NCBI RefSeq assembly: GCF_036227265.1 | Contig: NZ_CP109446.1 | Span: 3,667,001 to 3,731,000 of the forward strand | Reading direction: 5' to 3' | Length of the DNA stretch: 64,000 bases | Origin: Streptomyces sp. NBC_01476 | Lineage (GTDB): Bacteria > Actinomycetota > Actinomycetes > Streptomycetales > Streptomycetaceae | Part shown: one piece after another, positions 28,701 to 35,616 of the stretch | How positions within the stretch are numbered: the first letter of the stretch is position 1 | Layout of the letters: each line of letters opens with the position of its first letter | Notes under the pieces: generated by a model | What the model saw: the letters and a program-made list of their open reading frames with translations, nothing else | Databases searched by the model: none | Told to the model about the DNA's origin: nothing | Position numbers and translations under genes: made by a program

Positions 28701-29321
28701 CGTGTGTGGGCAGCGGACTCGGGGACGGAACTCACGGCGATGGTGGGGCATCAGGACTGGGTCGGCGCCGCCGCCTGGTCGCCCAGCGGGCGGTTCCTGG
28801 CCACCGCCTCCGACGACCGGACCTGTCGGCTCTGGGACGTGGCGGACGGTCGGCAGGTCACCGTGTTACGGGGCCACGAGAGCTACGTCGACGACGTCGC
28901 GTGGTCACCCGACGAGGGAATGGTCGCCACGGCCTCCGGCGACTGGACGGCGGCGCTGTGGGACGTCACCACCGGACACCGCATCGGCACTCTGCGGGGG
29001 CACGAGGGGCGCGTACGTGCCGTCGCCTGGTCCCCGGACGGGACCAGGATCGCCACAGGCTCCGACGACCGCACGGTCCGGGTCTGGTCGGCCGATACCC
29101 GCGAGGAGGTCGTTGTCGCCGGAGTCCACCAGGACAAGGTGACGTCCGTGGCATGGTCTGCGGACGGGCGCCGGCTGCTCACCGCCTCGTACGACGGCAC
29201 CGCCCGGATCTGGTCGGCCGATCCGGACTTCGCCCGCCTTCAGGCTGCCGCGCGCAACCGTGTCTTCCGGGTCCTGACCGAGGAGGAACGCCGGCACCAC
29301 ATGCTGCCGCTCAATCCGTGA
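25764..29321 (+). CDS. membrane-anchored nSTAND NTPase with 14 WD40 repeats
   Basis: STAND NTPases are sensor switches: ligand binding at the repeat domain drives nucleotide exchange and oligomerisation. This 1185-residue protein has two predicted membrane helices at ~9-31 and ~40-62. The nSTAND1 signature follows (P-Y-P-G-L-D-A-F-T-E at ~87, V-F-C-G-R-D), then Walker A GASGSGKSS (~126-134) and Walker B-like L-L-V-V-D-Q-L-E-E-I. Residues ~574-1170 hold 14 WD40 repeats, each carrying W-S-P-D-G or a variant, which fits two seven-blade propellers. The ATG at 25764 is preceded by GGGGGAAA; the frame is open upstream without a start. No effector domain is fused, so the output is either membrane action or a partner. 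Related WD40-STAND proteins occur in antiphage and developmental loci. Confidence 0.85.
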   Translation: MRRRRPLELSLQILLVLVASLLGIVTNYATNVQSAPLALHILQRVSVPAIGLLIVALVVGQIAAYRLENPAPPRPEWDRSRVPYPGLDAFTETEAAVFCGRDAQSAELIRRLHEPPNRPTDRFVALVGASGSGKSSLVRAGVMPRLRDRRWTLLPPFTPGSSPMGALAASLAEAGGGREPAAAVLRRMRQEPRALARELENIRRNSRFRRMLLVVDQLEEIVSLAGEHERTLFLEAVREALARDPRLSVLSTVRIDFLRELLDTGQADLFQNPVAIGAIARPQLALVVESPGALVGMAFAPGVVEVIVEDVGTSDALPLLAYLLQELYFAAGPGETVTEELYRSLGGVAGALARQADNAVAGLQGTDRIETVLRVLVKFVTIDGQEAARRRVPIAELTAAERRVVDAFVDARLLVSGASGDDPATGTASAQVAHEALFRQWPPLRQEVETRAEQLRERAELERWAADWQRSGRSADYLVTGERLVLARRWLAGLEESGQASEAVRALVSTSRSRDLAFLRRVSDGIGRHVLGNAEQYPELSILLSLAALGECSETPAAQRALMAALAFSHLRTNLTGHTDTVRKVAWSPDGSRVATASRDGTARIFDAASGRALAAFSTGGCMVEGVAWSPDSGRVVTASRDLVLRVWDVATGEVVRMLTGATDIGRQVAWSPDGRLVAGTSRDQVVRIWDAETGDLVHELRGHQDDVWGVGWSPDGSRLATASHDRTAIVWDPGTGTATATVRGHNDFVEGLAWSPDGRGLATSSGDHTIRISDPETGQLRLLIRGHTDYVWNLTWSPDGRMLASASSDRTARIFDTQDAKPIAVLRGHTDTVWDVAWSPDGAGIATGSADGTARIWDVRPRGAEDVLLAGHRQPVNQAAWSSDEQRVGTASDDGTVRLWETSSGLPADQAVEHRDRVWSVAWSPVDGRLATGSGDRTARIVENGRFKVLDHHGAVVEAVTWSPDGSRVATGGHDAVLRVWAADSGTELTAMVGHQDWVGAAAWSPSGRFLATASDDRTCRLWDVADGRQVTVLRGHESYVDDVAWSPDEGMVATASGDWTAALWDVTTGHRIGTLRGHEGRVRAVAWSPDGTRIATGSDDRTVRVWSADTREEVVVAGVHQDKVTSVAWSADGRRLLTASYDGTARIWSADPDFARLQAAARNRVFRVLTEEERRHHMLPLNP

Positions 29322-29616
29322 CCACTTCTTCGACCACGCGGTCCTCCGTACGCACCAAGTAGTCATCAGGGTCCAGGTCCATCTTCTCGCGAGCAGTCGA
29401 CGCCCAGTACCGGGCGTTCCGCTCGGCGAACGTCTCCGGACCTTCGTAGGAGATCAGCCAGACGAACTGGTTCCGCTCCCGGTCCACCCAGGCCCCGCCG
29501 ATCTCGAACCCCAACTCCAGGCGCAGCGGCACGATCTGCGAGCGCCACCGCTCCACCCACTCATCGAGCATCCCTTCACGAACGGTGTACGTGCGCAGTT
29601 GGGTGGTTCTGGGCAT
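29311..29616 (-). CDS. NIPSNAP family protein
   Basis: This 101-residue protein opens L-R-T-Y-T-V-R-E-G-M-L-D-E-W and contains W-V-D-R-E-R-N-Q-F-V-W-L-I-S-Y-E and A-R-Y-W-A-S, the NIPSNAP dimeric alpha-beta barrel pattern. Its function in bacteria is unclear; it is usually a small-molecule or quality-control protein. It converges on and overlaps the 3' end of the nSTAND gene by 11 bases. It is probably an unrelated host gene. Confidence 0.85.
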   Translation of the reverse strand: MPRTTQLRTYTVREGMLDEWVERWRSQIVPLRLELGFEIGGAWVDRERNQFVWLISYEGPETFAERNARYWASTAREKMDLDPDDYLVRTEDRVVEEVVTD

Positions 29617-29699
29617 GCTCGGGTTTCTCCTCACCGGTCCGGGCCTACGACACGACCCACCATCACACACCGGCCAACTCCTTGTCCCCGTACCGGCAA

Positions 29700-29860
29700 C
29701 GCTCCTACGTGCAGGAGTTCCCGCCGACCTGGCCGGAGAAGCGGGAAGGCGGCCGCGGCCTCTTCCTCTTCCCCGTCGACGCTCTCGCGGACAAGTCGGA
29801 CGTTTGGCGAGCGGATGCCCGGCAAGGTCGTCTGGCGCGAATTCGCTCCGGGCTGAGCGT
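29700..29860 (+). pseudogene. RsbW-like C-terminal remnant
   Basis: Across two frames the stretch reads G-G-R-G-L-F-L-F-P-V-D-A-L-A-D-K-S-D-V and then G-E-R-M-P-G-K-V-V-W-R-E-F-A-P-G. It is the same ending as the intact RsbW-like protein at 24967 (G-R-G-L-F-L-V-D-A-L-A-D-K and P-G-K-V-V-W-C-E-F-A-P). The DNA match continues past the stop for about 20 bases (gagcgaacctcgg). A frameshift in the G2 region and the lost 5' half make it a pseudogene. Confidence 0.6.
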
Positions 29861-29904
29861 TGAGCGAACCTCGGGCCGGGAGTTCCCCAGCCCCCGGCTC
29901 CAGG

Positions 29905-30016
29905 TGTGAACCGAACCCCGCAGGATCCGCCCTGCCGCGATCTCCCCGTAGCCCTCGTCCTGGCCGCCGCTGTGGCTGGACTTGAGCGAGGCGAGTTCCG
30001 TCGCACCGCCGCTCAT
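29905..30016 (-). pseudogene. DUF397 N-terminal remnant
   Basis: From an ATG at 30016 the frame reads M-S-G-G-A-T-E-L-A-S-L-K-S-S-H-S-G-G-Q, close to the DUF397 start (K-S-S-Y-S-G-G). The following D-E-G-Y-G-E-I-A lacks the conserved N-C-V-E-V and the frame then decays. Together with the RsbW remnant it looks like a second, decayed DUF397/XRE/RsbW locus that has lost its XRE gene. Confidence 0.42.
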
Positions 30017-30074
30017 AACGCCCATCGGCCTGGAGCCACGCCGCACGAAGACCAGCCCCTCAGTCGGATAGTGC

Positions 30075-30089
30075 GTTGACGTCGCCAAC
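30075..30089. promoter_or_regulatory. dyad upstream of the chaperone-like operon
   Basis: GTTGAC-GTC-GCCAAC matches the 8743 dyad at 13 of 15 positions and shares its TGC and ACA flanks. Here TTGACG (30076-30081) is followed after 17 bases by TACGGT (30099-30104), a plausible Streptomyces -35/-10 pair, so the dyad overlaps the -35 element. The first gene starts about 50 bases downstream of the -10. Confidence 0.65.
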
Positions 30090-30149
30090 ACATCTATCTA
30101 CGGTGGTTGTTGCTACGTGAGGGGCTCAAGGGGGCAGGAGACCGTACGG

Positions 30150-31973
30150 GTGAAGGACACCGGCGAACCCGGCCGAACCGTCACGGCGGATCGTCTGCTG
30201 AACTCTGCCGAACATGCCGTGCTGCGGGCTGAGTTCGATGTCGTGAGGCCGCTTCTGCAACGGCTCCGGAACGAGTTCGGTACACCCGACGCCGATGGCG
30301 AAGCAGCACGCTACGCCGTGCTGTGCGGCGCGCTGGCCGCGCGGGTCGGAAACTGGCCGGAGGCCGTCCGGCAGTGTCCCGACAGCAGTGACCTGGACGC
30401 GGCGGCAACGGGGGTCGTACACGCCCTTGCGGTGAGTGCCCTCCGCAGGCTGGGAGGGGATGGGCGGCACGCCGATGCCGGCACTGCTGCGCTCGTGATC
30501 GTGCTGTGGGCGTATCTCCTGAACGAGGAGGACCCGGGCGGCTTCCGCGTGCTGATCACCGGGCGGCGCGGAACTCCGGCGCCCGACGAGCTCTGGGAGG
30601 ATTCCCGGCGCCAACTGCTCGGGCGCATCGCCAACCTGCTGCGTGCCTTGGACGTCCGGGGCGGGCGGGATGCCCTCAGCGCCTGGGAGACGGCCTGGGA
30701 GGCCGAGCGTGTCGACCCTGTGGTTGTCCCTTCGGACGCCGGGCCCGACGGCCTGATCCCGCTCGGGCGTGCTGCCCGGCATCTCGCGCACTACGGCGGC
30801 CGCCTCGCCCTCCTCGACGCCTACACCACCCGCCACCCCGACACCGCCACCTGGAGCGCGGACTCTCCCGACCACCGCGCGTGCGCCGACCCCCTTGCCC
30901 GGGCCCTCGCAGAGAGAGGCGAGAACCGGGTGCGGGGCCGAGAGTGGAGCGAGGCGCTCACGGACTTCAGCACTGCGGCACGGCTCGGGCGCACCCCCGA
31001 CACCAAGGAGCGGGCTGCTGTGCTCCTCGCAGGGAAGAACGTCGGGCGGAAGCTCACTGGCCGCGGTTCCTCCCCCATCGCACGTATCCAGGGCCTGGAG
31101 CTGGCCCACGCGCTGCTGCCCGAGGATGGTTCGCTGGCCGCCGAGCTGACCGCCGAGCTGGTGCGGCAGGGCCAACAGGTCTTCGACAGCGACCCGCTGC
31201 AGAGCAGGAACCGTTTCGCGCGGGCCCTGCTCGTGTCGCCTCGTGAACGGGACGCCAGGGCCGGTCTCGATCGCCACCTGAGAGCGGACCTGCGCCGGAC
31301 GCTCGACGGGGCACAGCCTCGGGTCAAGATCCGCACAGGCGCGGTGCGGGACCTGTTGGGGCGCGATCCGGACTGCGCACCGGCCCGGAGCTGGCTGAGA
31401 GATCATTACGCAGCGCGGGCGGTGGCCGCGGCGTCCGGCGGGCGTACCGCAGAGGCGCGGTCCGCCGTGCGCAGCATGCTCCGGTACAGCGGCGGGGAGA
31501 GCCCGTATCGAGAGGAACTCCTCGACAGTGTGCTGGTCGACCTCTTGATCAACGCGGCTCGGCTTCCCGCAGCCGAGGGCACTCGCGCCGGGAGGGAGCG
31601 GCGCGTCGACCTGCTGAGCACGGCCGTTGACATCGCGGGCCCTGCCCGCAGCCTCGTCAGGGAGGAATGCGAAGCAGCGGTGCTGGATCTCGCCGAGCAC
31701 CTTGAGGCCACGGCCTCCCCATCGGACGTCATTGAGCTGTTCCTGCGAGACCGGATGCAGACCGGCGTCAGCGCACGCTTCGACCAGACCGTGGGAACCG
31801 CCTATCTGCGCCGCGCCGAGGCACGCGAGGAGGGAGGCGACTTCGGCGGGGCGCAGCACGACCGCGCGTGCGCGGACCGGATCCGTGCCGGGCTGCCGCA
31901 CCAGGGTCTGCTGTTCGGCCCCGCACCCGGGGGCCGCCGCCACATCGACTCAGGACAGGGAGCCCTCTTTTGA
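30150..31973 (+). CDS. helical-repeat protein of chaperone-like operon, unknown
   Basis: This 607-residue protein is rich in Ala/Arg/Leu helices and shows loosely repeated helix pairs (for example A-L-A-E-R-G-E-N-R-V-R-G-R-E-W-S-E-A-L and, near the end, Y-L-R-R-A-E-A-R-E-E-G-G-D-F), which is TPR-like. No catalytic motif is visible. I chose the GTG at 30150 because GGGGGCAGGAG lies upstream; an in-frame GTG at 30117 has no ribosome site. Its last codons overlap the next TTG start (TTGA). As first gene before a GrpE-like protein and an Hsp70, it could be the client- or J-domain-like specificity factor, but no HPD motif is present. Confidence 0.68.
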   Translation: MKDTGEPGRTVTADRLLNSAEHAVLRAEFDVVRPLLQRLRNEFGTPDADGEAARYAVLCGALAARVGNWPEAVRQCPDSSDLDAAATGVVHALAVSALRRLGGDGRHADAGTAALVIVLWAYLLNEEDPGGFRVLITGRRGTPAPDELWEDSRRQLLGRIANLLRALDVRGGRDALSAWETAWEAERVDPVVVPSDAGPDGLIPLGRAARHLAHYGGRLALLDAYTTRHPDTATWSADSPDHRACADPLARALAERGENRVRGREWSEALTDFSTAARLGRTPDTKERAAVLLAGKNVGRKLTGRGSSPIARIQGLELAHALLPEDGSLAAELTAELVRQGQQVFDSDPLQSRNRFARALLVSPRERDARAGLDRHLRADLRRTLDGAQPRVKIRTGAVRDLLGRDPDCAPARSWLRDHYAARAVAAASGGRTAEARSAVRSMLRYSGGESPYREELLDSVLVDLLINAARLPAAEGTRAGRERRVDLLSTAVDIAGPARSLVREECEAAVLDLAEHLEATASPSDVIELFLRDRMQTGVSARFDQTVGTAYLRRAEAREEGGDFGGAQHDRACADRIRAGLPHQGLLFGPAPGGRRHIDSGQGALF

Positions 31974-32245
31974 CCGTCGACGAACCCGCATCGGGCGCCG
32001 AAGCGCCCTCGATTCCCTGGTTCGGCCCCACGCTCCAGGAACTCCTCCCCGGCACCGCGCCGGGCGCCCGGCCCCCGATCCTTCGCAGGCAGGCGGCGCG
32101 CGCCCTCGCCGCAGCCCGGCAGGATCCGGTCAGGCAGGAGCACATTCACCGGGCCGACCAGGGCTCCCGCAGCGCCGTCGCCGCCCTCGTCGCCGAAATG
32201 CTCACCCCGCCCCTGCCCCGCCGAGACAGCGAGGAACCTTCGTGA
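31970..32245 (+). CDS. 91-aa protein, unknown, coupled to the helical gene
   Basis: The TTG at 31970 overlaps the upstream stop by four bases and follows GGGAG. The product has a short motif with P-W-F-G-P-T-L-Q-E-L-L-P and a helical second half (RRQAARALAAARQDPVRQEH). Its stop overlaps the following GTG by three bases. The overlapping starts on both sides argue strongly that this small gene is real and co-translated. No family is recognised. Confidence 0.62.
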   Translation: MTVDEPASGAEAPSIPWFGPTLQELLPGTAPGARPPILRRQAARALAAARQDPVRQEHIHRADQGSRSAVAALVAEMLTPPLPRRDSEEPS

Positions 32246-32886
32246 AGGGTACCGACCCGGCCGCACCCGCCGCCCCGTCGTCCGAAGTCGACAAACTCCG
32301 GCGCCGGGTCGAGGCACTGTCCCGCAAACGTGACGAGGCCGAGGCACGGCTGCGTGCCCTGCTGAGCTCCCTGCTACCCCTGGACGACCTCCTCGCCGAC
32401 ACGCGTCGCCGGGCCGGCGCCCTGCACGAGGCGCGATCGGCCCGCGAGGCGGCCTCGGCGGCCATTGCACTGAGTGAGCAGATCGACGCGGCACACCTGA
32501 TGCTGCGTGGCGAGTTCGCCCGGCACGACGTCAGCCAGATGCATGTGGTGGGCAGGGCCGCCGACCCGGCGGAGATGCGCGTCGTCGGGACGGAAGCTCA
32601 TCCCTCCGCCCTGGACGGCACGGTGCTGAGGGAGCGACTCACAGGGTTCCGCCTGGGCACATCCACCCTGCGGCCTGCGCAGGTAGTCATCGCGGTGGCC
32701 GGCGTCGCACCAGAGCCCCGGCCTGAGCCGGAGCCGGTTCCGGGACTCGAGAACGGTGCGGATCCGGCGGCGCCCGGGGCGACCAAGGCCGACAGCAGGG
32801 GGGCGCAGCCACGGACCTCCCGCTCCCAGCGGCGCCTGATGCCCAAGCTCTCGGCATGGCGGGAACGTCTCTCCCGCCGCGCCTGA
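32242..32886 (+). CDS. GrpE-like nucleotide-exchange factor
   Basis: GrpE proteins release ADP from Hsp70 and consist of a long N-terminal coiled coil and a C-terminal beta wing. This 214-residue protein has a charged coiled coil at ~15-85 (KLRRRVEALSRKRDEAEARL) and a later segment G-T-E-A-H-P-S-A-L-D-G-T-V then F-R-L-G-T-S-T-L-R-P-A-Q-V-V-I-A-V, which resembles the GrpE wing ending in G-Y-x-x-x-x-R-x-L-R-P-A-x-V-x-V. A proline-rich linker and a basic tail follow. The GTG start overlaps the upstream stop. An Hsp70-type gene comes next, which supports the call. Confidence 0.6.
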   Translation: MKGTDPAAPAAPSSEVDKLRRRVEALSRKRDEAEARLRALLSSLLPLDDLLADTRRRAGALHEARSAREAASAAIALSEQIDAAHLMLRGEFARHDVSQMHVVGRAADPAEMRVVGTEAHPSALDGTVLRERLTGFRLGTSTLRPAQVVIAVAGVAPEPRPEPEPVPGLENGADPAAPGATKADSRGAQPRTSRSQRRLMPKLSAWRERLSRRA

Positions 32887-33047
32887 CCCGGCGGCCGCAC
32901 CCTGCCGGCACGCCCTTCCGCAGCACACCCGGCGGATCGAGGGCCCGGGCGCTCCCCGCCCGGCCCGGCCTTACACCGCAGCCCTCGTATCGCGCCGCGC
33001 TGCCCCTCCTACGTCCGACGCTCCACGACGATCAGGAAGCACCTTCC

Positions 33048-35552
33048 ATGCACCGGATTCTCGGCATCGATCTCGGCACCACCAACTCCGTCACGGCCTG
33101 GCTGCACGACGGCATCCCCGTCGTCCTGCCCAACCGGCACGGCGATCAGGCCACCCCCTCGGCTCTCGGGTTGGACTCCCGCAGTGCCCTGCTGGTCGGG
33201 AACGAAGCCCTGAACTGGCGTGCCGGGGCGCCCGGTTCCGTGATCACGGAGGCCAAGCGGCTGATCGGGCGGCGCTGGGACGACGAACTCATGCAGCAGG
33301 CGCTGAAGGCGCGGCCCCACGATGCGCCGCCCGTCCGGAAGAGTGACGACGGCTCGGTGGAGATCCGGCTCGGCGAGCACTACCTCTCCGCGGTGCAGGT
33401 CTCCGCCATCCTGCTGCGCCGGCTCAAGGAGGACGCCGAGAGGGCCGCGGGGACGCCGTTCCGGCGTGCGGTGATCACGGTGCCCGCGTACTTCGCCGAG
33501 CCGCAGATCAACGCGGTGCGCGAAGCCGGGCGGCTGGCTGGTTTCCATGTGGCGCGGATCGTGCCGGAGCCGACCGCCGCCGCGCACGCCTTCGGTGTCG
33601 GGCCGAGCGGGAACGAAACAAAGGACTACGTCACCGTGCTCGTCTTCGATCTGGGCGGAGGCACCTTCGACGTGTCGCTGCTGACGATCGGACCAGGCTA
33701 CTTCTCGGTGGACAAGCTGGGCGGGGACAACCTCCTGGGCGGAACCGACTTCGACGCGTTGCTCGACGACCATCTTCGCAAGCAGCTCCACGGACGTGAC
33801 CACAGCGGCGAAGGGGACGCCTCCCGGATCCGAGCCGCCGCCGAGCGCGCGAAGGTCGAACTGTCCGCGCGGGACGTCTCCGAGGTGACCCTCGCTCCGC
33901 TCGGTCGCAAGGGGGGATCATGGTCCGGGGCGGTGCGGCGCACAGTCTTCGAAGAGCTCCTGGCAGAACACCTGCGCAGGATGCGGGAGACGATCGGGTC
34001 GGTACTGAAGGAAGCTCCGGCGCTGCCCGAGGACATCCAGCGCGTCCTCCTGGTCGGCGGCTCCACCCGCATCCCCGCCGTCCGGCGCGACCTCCAGGAT
34101 CTCTTCGGCGAGGACAAGGTGTCGGACGCGATTGATCCCATGATGGCCGTCGCCCACGGCGCCGCCGTGGAGGCCGGTCTCCTCAGCACTCTCGACTGCC
34201 CCGCCGAGAACTGCACCGTCGAGAACATTCCCGTCGGCGCCGAGGTCTGCCCGGGCTGTGCCACCCCGCTGCTCGGCCCGGCCACCGTGAACTGCCCGGT
34301 CTGCCACGTTCCCGCCCCCGAACTCACCGCGGCCTGCCCGGTGTGTACCAACGACCTGTCCGCGCTGCGTGCGGCCGCTCTGACAGCCACCCGCGCCGAG
34401 TGCCCCGAATGCGGCCGGACCGACAACCCCGCCTCCGCGACCGTGTGCCTCGACTGCGACGCGGCGCTGGACGCGGGTGGCTTGAAGTGCCCCAAGTGCG
34501 GAATGATCAATACCGCCGGTCTCACCACCTGCTCCTTCTGCAGCGGCGACTTCGGCACCGCCCCTCCCCAACAGGTCACAGCGCAGCACATCGGGCTTGA
34601 ACTCGACGACGGCACCGTGGAGGTCCTCTTCCCCGCCGGCACGCCCTACCCAACCGAATGGGACCGGCTGGACACCCTTGCGGTACGCGGCGAGGGCCGT
34701 GGTCGGGTGTGGTTTCACCTCTGGGAGGGGCCGCACCTGGGCTCGGCGCAGCGCAACGAGTTCTGCGGCGGCGTCGTCCACGAGCGGGTCGACGGACTCC
34801 GCGGAGACGTACCGCTCACACTTCAGGTCCGGCTGGACGCCGACCGGACTGTCGACCTGAAGTACCGCATCGGCTCGGGCGACTGGCACGGCCGCCAACT
34901 CCGGCGCAGCATGGTTTCCGCCGTCATCGGACGGAAAGCGGCCGAACTCCACGCCCGCTACGCCGAGTTCCTTGATACCTGGGGCGTGGAGGTCACTCCC
35001 GCCGAGCGCGACGCCCTCGGTGAAGCCATGGCAGACCTGGCGGCCCTCAGCGTGGGGGAAACCGTGGGCCGTTCCCTGGACGGACTGCTGGATGCGGCCC
35101 GCGAGACGCTGGAACTGTGCAAAGAGAGCCGGGTTGCCTCCGCACAGGCGACGATCGCCGCCCAGAGCGGACGTGGACTTCTCCCCCCGCCGCTCCTGGA
35201 GGAACTGCGGGAATCCGCGGAGGCAGTCATGGATGCACGCAAGGCCATGGACGCCGACGCGATGCGGGCGAGCACGGAGCGGGCCCTGGAACTGTGGACC
35301 GGACTCGACCCGACCGTCCGCACCGCAATCCTCACCATCCGCCTCGCCGAGCAGGACTCCTACCCAGCGACCCTCCGCAAGGAGGTCTTGGCCGCGCGCG
35401 ACGCGTTGCGAAGCGCAGTGCAACGCGGCGACCAGGCCGCCCAGGACACCCAGCTCGTAGGCCTCGGACGCCTCGCCGAACGAGGCCGCAGCCAGTTCGT
35501 AGGGATGAGCACCCCCTCCGCCGCCGGCGGCGTACTGCCGTCCAGGCGGTAA
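33048..35552 (+). CDS. Hsp70/DnaK-like ATPase with inserted zinc-ribbon array
   Basis: The 834-residue protein has a complete Hsp70 ATPase domain (~1-380): G-I-D-L-G-T-T-N-S-V (phosphate loop), V-I-T-V-P-A-Y-F, V-P-E-P-T-A-A-A, V-F-D-L-G-G-G-T-F-D-V, and L-L-V-G-G-S-T-R-I-P. Where DnaK has its linker and substrate-binding beta domain, residues ~382-500 carry eight cysteine pairs (C-P-A-E-N-C, then seven C-x-x-C motifs such as CPVCHV, CPVCTN, CPECGR, CPKCGM). A beta-rich section and a helical C-terminus follow. The client site thus looks replaced by zinc ribbons that could bind nucleic acid or protein. It ends a four-gene operon with a GrpE-like partner and is not the housekeeping dnaK. AGGAAG precedes the ATG. 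Confidence 0.85.
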   Translation: MHRILGIDLGTTNSVTAWLHDGIPVVLPNRHGDQATPSALGLDSRSALLVGNEALNWRAGAPGSVITEAKRLIGRRWDDELMQQALKARPHDAPPVRKSDDGSVEIRLGEHYLSAVQVSAILLRRLKEDAERAAGTPFRRAVITVPAYFAEPQINAVREAGRLAGFHVARIVPEPTAAAHAFGVGPSGNETKDYVTVLVFDLGGGTFDVSLLTIGPGYFSVDKLGGDNLLGGTDFDALLDDHLRKQLHGRDHSGEGDASRIRAAAERAKVELSARDVSEVTLAPLGRKGGSWSGAVRRTVFEELLAEHLRRMRETIGSVLKEAPALPEDIQRVLLVGGSTRIPAVRRDLQDLFGEDKVSDAIDPMMAVAHGAAVEAGLLSTLDCPAENCTVENIPVGAEVCPGCATPLLGPATVNCPVCHVPAPELTAACPVCTNDLSALRAAALTATRAECPECGRTDNPASATVCLDCDAALDAGGLKCPKCGMINTAGLTTCSFCSGDFGTAPPQQVTAQHIGLELDDGTVEVLFPAGTPYPTEWDRLDTLAVRGEGRGRVWFHLWEGPHLGSAQRNEFCGGVVHERVDGLRGDVPLTLQVRLDADRTVDLKYRIGSGDWHGRQLRRSMVSAVIGRKAAELHARYAEFLDTWGVEVTPAERDALGEAMADLAALSVGETVGRSLDGLLDAARETLELCKESRVASAQATIAAQSGRGLLPPPLLEELRESAEAVMDARKAMDADAMRASTERALELWTGLDPTVRTAILTIRLAEQDSYPATLRKEVLAARDALRSAVQRGDQAAQDTQLVGLGRLAERGRSQFVGMSTPSAAGGVLPSRR

Positions 35553-35616
35553 CAGGCTGCGGGATCCGGCACGGCGTGACGCCCGTTCTGTCCTGCACCG
35601 CACGCTCCGAGCGGCC

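Noticed and set aside
27480-29230. Short spaced DNA repeats that could suggest a repeat array or CRISPR
   Set aside because: They are in-frame codons for the WD40 W-S-P-D-G motif in the nSTAND gene; spacing is about 120-130 bases and the repeats vary.
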